This document shows, in pieces, positions 1-10,400 of a DNA stretch of 64,000 nucleotides. The stretch covers positions 2,746,714 through 2,810,713 of the forward strand of contig NC_018393.1 of the NCBI RefSeq assembly GCF_000208865.1, written 5' to 3'. Positions within the stretch are counted from its first letter, which is position 1. Each line of letters begins with the position of its first letter. The translations under genes and the position numbers were made by a program. This DNA is from Neospora caninum Liverpool (taxonomy: Eukaryota; Apicomplexa; Conoidasida; Eucoccidiorida; Sarcocystidae). Under the pieces are notes generated by a model that saw only the letters and a list, made by a program, of their open reading frames with translations, searched no databases and was not told the DNA's origin.

Positions 1-1935
1 AACCGGCGGCGTCGGACTCCCCGAATGTTCCTTCTGAAACTTGGACCCAAACCTACCGAGCTTCTCCGGCCGCAGGCAAGTCCCGCGCAAACGTTAGGCG
101 TCACGAGAGAAACGCCACGCGCGAAAGAGTAGACAAAAGCAGAGACAAAATGGCGGAGACAAAATGGAAGAGACAATGGAGGAGCCAAAAAAGGAGGGGA
201 AGGATTTGTGTCGATGGAGCTTCGTGGAAGCGACGCGCTCTACTCCTCGTGGTCGCGGCGGGCTGCCGATCTGTCCTCGGACACACAGTGGAAGAAGAAG
301 ATGAGGAGAAGAGCGACGACGCCTGAGAAAAAAACGGGCGACCAGACAAGGCAGCAGCGTGAGGGAGAGAACGGGACGAAGAGGCGCGTCGGTGAAGGAC
401 GACAGAGGGGAAGAGGGAGCGCGGGACAGCACCACTGGAAAGGCAAGAGAGGCGAGACAGAAGAGAGCACGAAGGAAGGAACTCTCGAGGCAACCGGACG
501 GGGGAAAGCGAAAGCAGCAAACGACCGGGGAAAGGGGAGCGCGGAGGAAGAGGCAAACCGGAACAAGAGGCGGAGGCTAAAGGACGCGACAAGCAGCAAA
601 CGAAGCACCGTACGTCAGCAAAGAAAGAGAACGCATCTGAAGCGAAGAAAGGAGAGAATCAGAACGTGGCAGGCCGGAGGAGAAGATCGAGAAAGAACAC
701 TTTCGGCAAGGTGTCCACCAAGGTTCTTCGGAGGCGCAAAGCAAGCGTAGAAAACAAGAAGACAGAGACGGCGCGATCCGCTCAAGAGAAAGCGCGCGTT
801 CGTGCGCCGAGGGAAAGAGACTGAACCCTCGGGAGGAAGAAGCTGGCCAAAGGGGAAGAACGGCAGTTGGGACGAGTTTTGCGCGAAAAAAGAGGAGACA
901 CGGGCAACTGCGAAGAAGGCACGAAAGAAAAACGGCAAGTGTCTGGGATCAGAAAGAGGAAAGGGCAGCTTACCTGCGATATTCGCGAAGAGGTAGGCCT
1001 CGTACTCCATCGCGTGGAGAGAAGAGAGACAGCGGATCTGTGCAGAGGAGGTGGGAGAAAGACCCAGAGAGGAGGAGGATCGACGCAGGAGAGGCGCTTG
1101 AGACGGTGGAGAAGAGAACGCCCTCGAGAAAGAGAAGGAGCGAGGAAGCGAACGAAGGAAGGAGAGAAGAGACCGAGCGGGAGATACACCGGAAAGCAGT
1201 GAGACGGCGACAATGAACACGAGGAGGCTCAAGCAAGCACGCCAAAACACACAGATTGGGAAACCCGGAGAAAAAAAAGACCGGTCGAAGAATTTCTCCA
1301 CACGAGATTGAGACTCAGGAGAGTATTGATCTATTTGTATGCAGGGGGAGACACAGGTGAACGCTCTCTGCAATGCAGACGAATACTGATGCGTGCGGAA
1401 GGAGGGTGCACAGAGAGAGGCAGTGGAAAGAGTCGGAACTCAGGCGCAGCGCAAAGAGCGGAGAGACCGGACGGAAGAAAAGGGACAAAGACCGAGGTTG
1501 TCGAAGGGAACAAGAAACAGGGGCAAAAAAAGGACGGAGAACTGACGAGGAGAGATGCACAGGGGCTGACGACTGGTGAAAAAGCGAGAAGAGCGCGAGG
1601 GAGAGTAAAAACAAACGCGAGAAGGGAGGACGAGGAAAAAGAGAGTCAAAAGAACTCTTCGTGCCGCGGAAGACCATGGAAGGCCCAAACGAGAGTGCAC
1701 AGAGTGAGGCGCGAAGTCCCCGCCTGCCGTAATAAAGGAAGAGAGAAGTACAGCTTCTCTTCACATTTGAAATTTCCTGTGGAAAGAAAACTGATTATCT
1801 CTATTGCGTCCTCTGATGTGAAGTCCAACGTTCTCCGCGTGTGTCTGGCGAAAATGTGCGCATGCACCATCCCGGACACGAGATGAAAAGGTCAGGCTGC
1901 GGTCGCCAACTTCATCGCCTTAATAGCCCCAGGCC
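1..1935. other. Purine-rich flanking DNA without a convincing gene
   Basis: The + strand is strongly enriched in G and A (AGAG/GAAG-type words), so open frames on it read as Arg/Lys/Glu/Gly-rich and those on the other strand as Ser/Leu/Phe/Pro-rich. No domain, splice-linked exon pair or conserved motif is visible. Such strand asymmetry is common in untranslated regions and introns of coccidian genes, so this may be UTR or intron of a gene outside the window. That is inference. Confidence 0.4.
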
Positions 1936-2149
1936 ACAGACCGTTGAGGAGACATCAAGTCGCTGTGTGTCACTTCCTGACTGTTTCCGAGAGTTCTAAG
2001 TTTCTTCGTTGTCTCGTTGTTTTGCTCCATCTCTCTCTACCTCCCTCGGTCTTCTGGTCTTCGCCTCCGATTCAGGTTCCAAGAATTTTCCCGCTATTTG
2101 CGTCCCTTCCTCAGTTCCTCCGTCCCCGCTGTCCCTCGCGTTTTCTCTA

Positions 2150-2592
2150 TCTATCTCGATCTTTCTCTCGAACTCGGTCTCTATCCCGGTCTCTAACTCG
2201 TGCTTTCTCTCTCCCTCTCTATCTGCCTCTTTCTCTCTCCATCTCGTTCTCCCTATCTCCGTCTCTATTTGTTTCCTTCTTGCTATATGTCGCTTCCTAT
2301 CTATCTCCCTCTCTCTATCTCCCTCTATCTCCCTCTCTATATCCCCCTCTATCTCCCTCTCTATCTCTCTCTCTCTCTCGATCTCTCTCTCCCGATCTCT
2401 CTCTCTCTCTCGATCTCTCTCTCCCGATCTCTCTCTCTCTCTCGATCTCTCTCTCCCGATCTCTCTCTCTCTCTCGATCTCTCTCTCCCGATCTCTCTCT
2501 CTCGATCTCTCTCTCCCGATCTCTCTCTCTCTCGATCTCTCTCGATCTCTCTCTCTCGATCTCTCTCTCTCGATCTCTCTCTGGATCTCTAT
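2150..2592. repeat. Pyrimidine-rich tandem repeat (CTCTCGATCTCTCTCCCGAT type)
   Basis: A CT-rich stretch turns into a regular array from about 2375. CTCTCGATCTCTCTCTCCCGAT-like units alternate with longer CT runs, about 32 bp per period, with shortened units at the 3' end. It is open in several frames on both strands only because it lacks stop words. The translations are Ser/Leu/Arg or Arg/Glu repeats and should not be taken as proteins. Confidence 0.85.
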
Positions 2593-2679
2593 GCTCTCCG
2601 GTCCCCGTCGGTTGCTCCGCCGCTTCTGTTTGCACTTTGGGGTTCGGAAGTCGTTTTCCAAGAACTAACGTTGATTACA

Positions 2680-3484
2680 GAATCCCAAGATAGCACCAGC
2701 AATGTCCAGAACTGTATAACTCAAATCGAATACTATAATGTGTCTGTTTATTCGACTTGAGTTATACAGTTTTCTGGATCGCGGATCATTTGTACAGAGA
2801 TAATATCTACTTATAATGAGATAATAACAATACATCGTCTAGCTATGATCTTTATGTTCTTAATGGCGGCTGTGTTCGGAGCCGAAGTGAATATCATGAT
2901 ATTCGTACAGCGTGTATACCAATGGTTGTTTCCCAAATTTCTTCCAAATAGATTTCATGGAAGACCTAAAATTCGCATGTTTGACTGATACCTCCAGGCA
3001 AAGCACTTGATATTCTGCTTCCAATTCCCCGTGGTAAACACAGTCAACGAATGGCAGAAGGAGCATTTACGTGTTTTGCAGTGTCATCGGAAATAAACTC
3101 TAGATTTAGCATTCATCTACAGCTACGGTAACTGCCGCGTTTAAATAGCGGTTAACCTTTCCTTTTCCTTACGTACTCAGGGCATGCAATACCAATCAGA
3201 TGAAAACTGAAGCTCGACTCCCTGTTACACATCATAAAGTGGGAATCCTAGGCTTATACAAACTACCTTTTTCTGGGGAGTATATACTACGAATTGGACT
3301 ACTTGTTTAGATCTGGATAATTTACTAGATTAAAAGAATTAAAATCTAAGAAATAAATGTTTACTGGCAGTTTTTAGCAGTTAAGGGCCACTTCATACAT
3401 AATGGTTGTGAAAACACATTGCGGCGAAAATACTGTTTAAAACTATTAATGGGAGAATAGCCAGACGCTAATAAAAAGAAAAAA
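2680..3484. other. AT-rich island of unknown origin
   Basis: Base composition changes sharply here. About 800 bp are much richer in A+T than the GC-rich flanks, and there is no credible coding frame. The island begins just after the CT repeat, contains a strong hairpin near its left end, and runs directly into the tRNA-like inverted repeat. The composition and the neighbouring organelle-type tRNA suggest inserted organellar or mobile DNA, but I recognised no mitochondrial or apicoplast gene in it. Confidence 0.45.
2706..2777. repeat. Inverted repeat able to form a ~25-bp hairpin
   Basis: The left arm at 2706-2732 (starting CCAGAACTGTATAACTC) is matched by the reverse complement of 2750-2777, with one or two mismatches and a two-base bulge in an A run. 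About 20 bases lie in the loop. It could be a foldback relic of a small transposable element or a transcription-end structure. No flanking target-site duplication was seen. Confidence 0.7.
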
Positions 3485-3559
3485 GGCTAGTAGCTCAGCG
3501 GTATAGAGCACGCTTTTGATAAGGGCGTGGTTTTCCTGGTTCGATCCCAGGGCGACTTA
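3485..3559 (+). tRNA. tRNA-Ile(GAU)-like sequence, organellar/bacterial type, probably degenerate
   Basis: The segment folds as a tRNA. The D-arm has GCTC and GAGC stems around AGCGGTATA. The anticodon stem CGCTT/GGGCG carries loop TTGATAA, so the anticodon is GAU. The T-arm is CCTGG TTCGATC CCAGG. GAU isoleucine tRNAs are typical of bacteria and plastids; eukaryotic cytosolic tRNA-Ile normally uses AAU or UAU. The acceptor stem (GGCTAGT with GCGACTT) pairs poorly and the variable region is long (about 7 nt). It is therefore more likely a relic, for example a nuclear copy of apicoplast DNA, than a working gene. A second, inverted 5' half follows at once. Confidence 0.6.
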
Positions 3560-3561
3560 TA

Positions 3562-3615
3562 CCACGCCCCTTATCAAAAGCTTGCTCTATACCGTTGAGC
3601 TGCACTAGCCTTATC
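3562..3615 (-). pseudogene. Inverted partial copy of the tRNA-Ile(GAU) 5' half
   Basis: On the - strand this reads AAGGCTAGTGCAGCTC and continues through the D-arm and the anticodon loop TTGATAA to GGGGCGTGG. It differs from 3482-3531 at only a handful of positions. It has no T-arm or acceptor end of its own. The shared T-arm lies between the two copies, so together they form a palindrome with ~50-bp arms. Confidence 0.75.
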
Positions 3616-6600
3616 GGTAGTGCTATTCCACAAGCTTCGGAATGATCTCGGCTCCTTCCGTGTGCTCTCTGACTTCTCTCGATCCTTTCTGGGCTAGAAG
3701 GTCGACGGCTTCCGGTTCCCCGCACCGTTCTCGCGCTCTGTAGCTCTCTAGGTATTCACCCTTCTCTGCCTTTCCAGGTAATTATAATTTGAAACGGTCT
3801 TTCTTTCAAATGGAAGCTAGGGGCGCGTGACCGGACCTCTCTCAGCGGTTCGCCACGTTGTCAGAAAGGGCCATCTGCGTTCCTCCAAACCAACTCACTA
3901 GGGTAGGCCTCGGAGTGTCCTTCTCCGCTCACCTGCTTGTTTAGGTACAAAAAGAGCGAGACGGAAGTAGATACGCATATCCACTTTTGAACGGGGAAAT
4001 CGTTGAAAGGAGAAGTGGGAGCAAGCGTTGTGGAGCGGGTAGCGTACTTGCCAACGAGGAAAATCCGTGGAGAGCCACGAGGGGAGGCCCCCGTAATCCC
4101 GTTAGGTTGACACCCTCGAGTGCTTTTCTCTGTCGAAGGAAAGGGGAAACCTGCACGTTTCCCTGAGGGTAGGGAAGCCCGCAGTCGTCACCCGAACAAT
4201 GTGCAGACTTCTCAGCTCCCACTTGGAACTCCCGCATGCCAGTCCACGAATGGGCAAGGAGGAAATGGAGCGGAAACAATGCATGCAGCAAAGCACGCAC
4301 GTGCATCAGTACCTCCACATATGAATGTACATGTGTGTCTCATGCTACTCTTCCACGCTAGAGGGCGAGGAGACACTGACGAGCCAGCATTTCTCCAGGG
4401 CTGTCCCCGTCGTCCCAGGGAGTCGCTTAACGCGTGTTTGAAGCAACAAGTCGAAACGCTTGTTGCGTCCGGGTTGGAGAACACAAACCTTTTTATGCCT
4501 ATTGCGGCTAGCGTTCCTGAGAACGGCCCCTGTCCTCTACTCTGGGGACGGAGACCTCGTACACAGCGCTGAAAAAAGCACAGAGGAGTCTAACCAAGCC
4601 TTCCCTGTCTGCTTTCTGAACCTTGGATTCCCAGAATGTTCTCACCTGGTCCTCGCTCGCGCTGCTCGGCGCTGTGAGGTCGGTCGACGAGGCGCTGGCG
4701 CGAACGCTCAAATCGCACGGAAACGCCGAAGAAATCAGTCACTGACGACCTGCAGTGACATCGGGAGTGGTAGGAATGCCGCCTCGACTACGTAAAGCGG
4801 CTCACTGTGAAACAGCCACGCTCTCTTCCAGCTAAAATGTCGTCAACTGAGCTCTCTTTTCCTACTCAAAGGCTTGGGTGCGAGACTCCACCCCCGTTCA
4901 GCGCTGCAAATCCATTCGGTGCGCCCTCTTTCAGCCTCACTGGAGCACGGACCTCTATATATATATATATATATATATACATACATACATACATACATAC
5001 ATACATACATACATACATACTTACGCATATATATATGTAGTATCTATGTATGCATCTACACATATATTCTCTATGAAGACCTGCGTACATGTATCTGTGT
5101 GTGGATAAATATACGGGGATCTCAAGAGACGGAGCGATGACTATTATGAGGTGAGTGCTCGGGTTCAGGACACATTTTGCTTCGTCGGAAAACAGGGGAC
5201 TGCGCTGGGCGGGGGGAGTGCGTGGCACCGAGAGGTTCCAGGGGTGCTCCTCGCCACCAAAAAGAGTTGTCACGGGGAGACGAGCAAACGCCTGATTTGA
5301 ACTTCAAGTGAGGGCGAAAGCCGTGAGGCTCCAAAGGCGAAAGTTTTGCGTTCCAGAGAGGCCACCCGAACCGTCCCTTTGGGGAGACAAAACGCTTCGC
5401 GCGGAAAGTGAAATTCGCAGGCCCCGTGAGGCCAAGTGACTCTCTCGAAACCGAAAGGGTCGTCACAGAAACCTGCCGGCAGCCTTCCGTGTCACGGGGT
5501 TCGAGCACGTCTCTATTTTGGATCTACACGAGTGCAGCCGTGCGTTTGCATCACAGTGAAAACGTGCCAGGCACCGATTCCTCAGCGGATAACCCTCGTG
5601 TTGCAGGTTTGAGCTCGGTTTTCTTCCCTCGTCGGCGCTTTCTTTAGCGTTTTTCTCGCCCTTTTTCTTGGAAGATCCCGGCCGCGTGGGCCATGAAAGC
5701 CTCATGTCCTCTCGAGAAGTGGGAGGACGGCGGGACAACGGACGGTCTCTTCCCCAAGCGCACACGAGCGGAAAAGAGTTGAACAACCCGTCCCCGCGAG
5801 AGGGCTGCGTAGCTCGCCACGGTCCGGTTTGCCATGCCTTCTCTCCCCGGACTCTTTTCCGCGCAAAGATTCACTCTTTTTCGGTATCTTTTTGCTCTCT
5901 GTTTGCCCGGGTGTTTCCCGCTTTCCCGCGGAGGAGAGAAACTGGCGTTTTTCTCCTTTCCCCGCTCGAGACTCGAAATTCCCGCGAGAGAGATTCGCAT
6001 CCAGCTACACGCGACTCTGTAGAGCTCAATCTGGCCCGCAGCTCTCTGAGTCGCGGTGTGCAACGCCGTGCGGATTTTCCGCAAACGCCTCGCGGCAACG
6101 CGCATTCTTCCTTTTTCTTTGTAGAAAGCGTTCGCCTCTCCTGTCTGCACGCCACGTCGCGCGACCGTTCGTGCGGAAGAATTCGCAGAAAACGCGTTCC
6201 GTGAACGGCGGCCAGCTCGGCTCGAGCGCGAAAATCGATGCCGGAGTCGTCAGGTGTTCCGGCACCTGCTGAACGCGCGCGGTTTCCTCCGTTCCCATCT
6301 GCGCTCGCATCCTTTCATAATCCTTCGCTCCACGCGCCGATTCAAGTACGAAACGAAGAAGTCTCGACGCCTTCCCCTCACGCCTTACTCTTGTCCCGCG
6401 ACAGAGTCGCCTCTGCCTTTCTCTCACCGCTATTGTCCGCTCGCCCGACACACACACACACACAAAGCGTATATCGACTTCCTTGTAAAATACTCACGCG
6501 CGTGCCGATCCTCTGTCCACTGTGCAGGGTCAGAAAACGTGGGGCCGGAAACCTGTGTAAACCCGAACGTCTGCTGGCGTCCCGTTGACGGAGGCTGGCT

Positions 6601-7431
6601 GGAAGCGTCAAGTCGCGCCGTGCCTCCCTTTCGCGAGAACCGCTTCCCCAGCGAAGCGCCTCGGCGCCTGGAGTGCGGGCGTCCTTCTGGGCGTTTGATC
6701 CCTGTGAATTGCATGTGGATACCTTTTTGCGCTCAGGCGGACAAAGGCGAGACGCTCAGCGACTCGACCTTGTCTCCATTGTGGTCAAGGCAGTGCGAGG
6801 CACGCGCAGGCACTCATCCGTCTTCTACGCCTTCCTCTCTTCTTCGCCTTCTCTCGAGAGTCTCTCTCGTTCCTTGCCTCTTCCGACTCGGATTCCTCTC
6901 AACTCCACCTGCGTCTGTCTCGTCCGCCGACTCTCGCGTGGCGTTCAGCTCGGCCACAGACCAGTTCACATCGTGTTTTGGTCAGAGTCTCGAGAAGACG
7001 CGCTCTTGAAGATCTCTCTCTCCTTGCCTGCCTGAGACGGGGGCCCGTCGATCGTCTTTGCAGGTCAACCGTGGTGGGATTTTTGCGTCCTTCCCTTGCT
7101 GCGGCCTGTCGTGCGCCTCTCCCGTTCCTCCGTCTTCTTGCCAAGTCTTTTGTCTCCGGCTTCGCACATGCGCCGACCTTTTTCGCGGGAAAGAGAGACG
7201 GAGAAGACGCCAGGAATCGCCCGGCCCGAGCTGCGCTCGAGTTCGTCCTTGCCCGGCACAGCATAAGCGAAGGGAAGAAGACGGTTGGAGACGAAGCGAG
7301 AGGAAAGGCGAAAGCGAACGCGTTTTTGGGAGACTCCGGAGGGCAAGGGAGGGACTGAGCAGAAGACGAAGAAAAGGTAGACAGGAGAGGGGAGAACTGG
7401 AAGAGAAGGCTCGAAGGAACAATCAGGCAAG
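3616..7431. other. Intergenic DNA and probable 5' flank of the phosphatase gene
   Basis: No domain-bearing frame was found. GC content returns to the local norm. A TA/CATA microsatellite lies at 4956-5040 and a short CA repeat at 6450-6466. The last few hundred bases before 7432 (GAA/AGG-rich on the + strand) probably include the promoter and 5' UTR of the next gene, but no defined promoter element could be assigned. Confidence 0.5.
4956..5040. repeat. (TA)n-(CATA)n compound microsatellite
   Basis: About ten TA units are followed by about twelve CATA/TACA units and a further short TA run. It is a candidate length-polymorphic marker. The Tyr/Ile/His-rich frames over it are artefacts. Confidence 0.9.
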
Positions 7432-10400
7432 ATGGCGACCGAATTTGGGGACCTCTCAGAGTCGGCGGGGGAAGAAGAGATGGGAGCAGTCACATTCGAA
7501 GACGACTTTCTGGAAAGTTTGAAATCGCTCTCCGATGTCTACTCTGCCCAGCAGCGGAACTGGTACGAAGGAGAAAACCTGCGAACCTTTGCGTCTAAAA
7601 ATCGCCCATTTAAAATCTTTTTCACGTCAAACTGAGTCCGCATATCTCCGAACCTCTACACCAGTGCACATGCATATCGGCCTGTTCCTAATTTTGTGGC
7701 TGTGAATCGTTGTGGAGGGTGGAAGGGTTGACGCCTCTCTCTGGCGTTTGTTGGCGCAGCGGAAGAAACAAAGGGGGGGGGGGGGGGCGAAATTGGCGGG
7801 AGCCATCGAATGTTCACATAACCGTCTTTCGCTCACATGCGTAGTTTTCTCCAGCGACGCATCTGTCCCGGTGCCTCTACGACAACCCGTCTCTCCTGTA
7901 TATATATATATATACATATATCTATATATATATGGATGCAGGAAGACTGTGTAGAGGCTCTCCGCGTGCTTGGATTCTCCCTTTTCCTGTGGTGCGTTTG
8001 TCTTGTCTGGTTGCAGCTACATGCTCGGCGAGGTCGGGGACCTCCCTCCGCCTCCTTCGGACACAAAGCGGACTGTTTTCCTTGACATCGATGAGACTCT
8101 GGTTCACGTCACTCCCTACCCCCTTCCTTTTGTCAAACCCGACGCAACCTTTCTTCTCCAAGAAACACGCCGTTCTTCCTTCGTGTCCTCATCCGCCTCT
8201 CCCTCTTCTTCCTCTACCTCCTCTTCTCCCTCTTCTTCCTCTACCTCCTCTTCTCCTTCTTCTTCCTCTCCCTCCTCTTCTCCCTCTTCTTCCTCTCCCT
8301 CCTCTTCTCCCTCTTCTTCCTCTTCTTCCTCTCCCTCTTCTCCCTCTCCTTCTTCTTCCTCTCCCTCTCCCTCTCCCTCTTCTTCTTCAGCCCCTCTCAC
8401 TCTGTCTCCCGTGTATCTTCCAGGAGCTTCTGCAGGTCCGGCGCCGCGTGCCGCGCTTCTGCATGTGTATTATCGTCCGTTCTTGTTTCCCTTCTTGGAG
8501 AGTCTGCTCAAGACGAAGGAGTGCGAGCTCGTGGCCTTCACGGCCGCGCTGCGCGAATACGCAGACCCCATCTTGGACGGAATTGAAATGAAGCTGGGCG
8601 GCGCGCGGGGGAGCATCTTCGCGGGCCGACTGTACAGACAGCACTGCGCGCGGGCTCCGCGGGCGCCGCTCGTGTCCTCGGCGCTCTTCGAGGAGACACC
8701 CGACGAGATCAACTCGACGGATGACGGCGAGGAGACAGCCGAGAGTCGTGGGGAGCTCGAGGGCGGGCTGGTAGAGGAGAGGAAATCTGCGGAGGGCGGG
8801 CTGGAAGAGGAGAGGAAATCTGCGGAGGCGAGTAAGGGCGGCAAGCGGAAGCAGTGTGACCCCGAGACGAGGGACAGGAAGAGGAAGGCGACGACGCAGG
8901 AGTTGGGGGAAGACGACAGTGGAAAGACAGCGGACGCGCACGCGGCGCTGTCGGAGGAGCGTCCGGGGGAAGGGGCAGAGGGGAAGGTGGGCGGCGTCGC
9001 CTTAGACGGCGATCGGAGCGCAGGAGGCAGCTCAGGAGGAGAGACCGCGGACGTTTCTGTGTCGAGAGAAGCCGAGCCGAGAGAAGAGGAGGTGGAGACG
9101 GCGACTTCTGCTCCCGCGCTGTCTCCCACGTCGTTCGATTTGCGTGGAGCTTTGGGGAACGCCGAGCGAGACGAGGACGACTTGTTCAATCAGCAGCTAG
9201 TGGAAGCCGAGGAATTTCTGTACGTGAAAGACTTGGTGCATGCGGCTCCAGCCCGGTGTCTGTCGCGTTCGGTGTTGCTGGACAATTCCATAGTCTCGTT
9301 GGCCGCGCAGCTGGCCAACGGCTTGTTGCTTCGCCCCTTTTACGGAGACCCTCAGGACCGGGAGCTCGAAGGCGTTCTCGCGTTCCTCCTGGACCTTTTG
9401 GAGAAGAAAGGCGACATTCGCGAAAGCATGAAGGAGTCGGGAATGCTGCACAAAGTTACGCAAATGCTGCTCCTTCTGCCGGAACTGCGAGACACGCTGG
9501 CCCTCTCCGAGCCGCTCAAGGCCGAGCTGAGCACCTATCTGGGCGAGGGCGAGGCCGATCAGAGAGAAGACGAGGACAGCGAGCGCGAGGCTGATCAGAG
9601 AGAGGACGAAGACAGCGAACACGAGGGCGAGGCCGATCAGAGAGAACACGAAGACAGCGAACACGAGGGCGAGGCCGATCAGAGAGAAGACGAAGACAGC
9701 GAACACGAGGGCGAGGCCGATCAGAGAGAAGACGAAGACAGCGAACACGGCTCACCGGAGGAGAAACGTGTGGAGCCCGGGAAGAAGCGACGGGGCGGAA
9801 GGCGGCGCACAGGGCGAAAGGAGTCGGAGGGCCGACGAGGAGGGAAAGGGGACCGAGCCAAGGGAGAAAAGAGAGCAAAGGGAGAGGACGAGGCAAGTAG
9901 GGCGCGACCGACGGAGGCAGAAAGACCCGACGCGACGCATCAAGGAGAGATCAGCGAGGGCCTGCAGGAAGGCCAGTGCCCGTTGTCGGAGCACCAGTGT
10001 CCGTCTCCGAGTGACTCTGCGCTTGAGTCTCCAGCGTCGCTTCCAGCGCCGCTCGAGCTTGATCCGCTTCTCGGCGGGCTCGCGCCTTTTCCGCTGCTTT
10101 CGAAGCGAAACGAAGACGAGTCTTGTCGCTCGACCGAGCCGCCGTCGACGCAGCTGGCTCTCGAAAGCCCCGCGAGTCTCTCTTCGCCTCCGTCGCTTCC
10201 TCCGTCTTTCCTCCTGTCTTCGCCAGCCTCCCCAGGGTCTCCGTCTCTCTTGTGCCGCTCGGGCCTCACGAGTGAGCCTCGAGAGAGCCATCTCGGCCTC
10301 GACGGCGCAGGCAATTGTTCTCCCGCGCCCGAGAGCGGGTGCGAGCGGAACCCGCCGCAGGGCGCGGACGCCTCCGCGGCCGAGTCTGCAGTCTCGGAAA

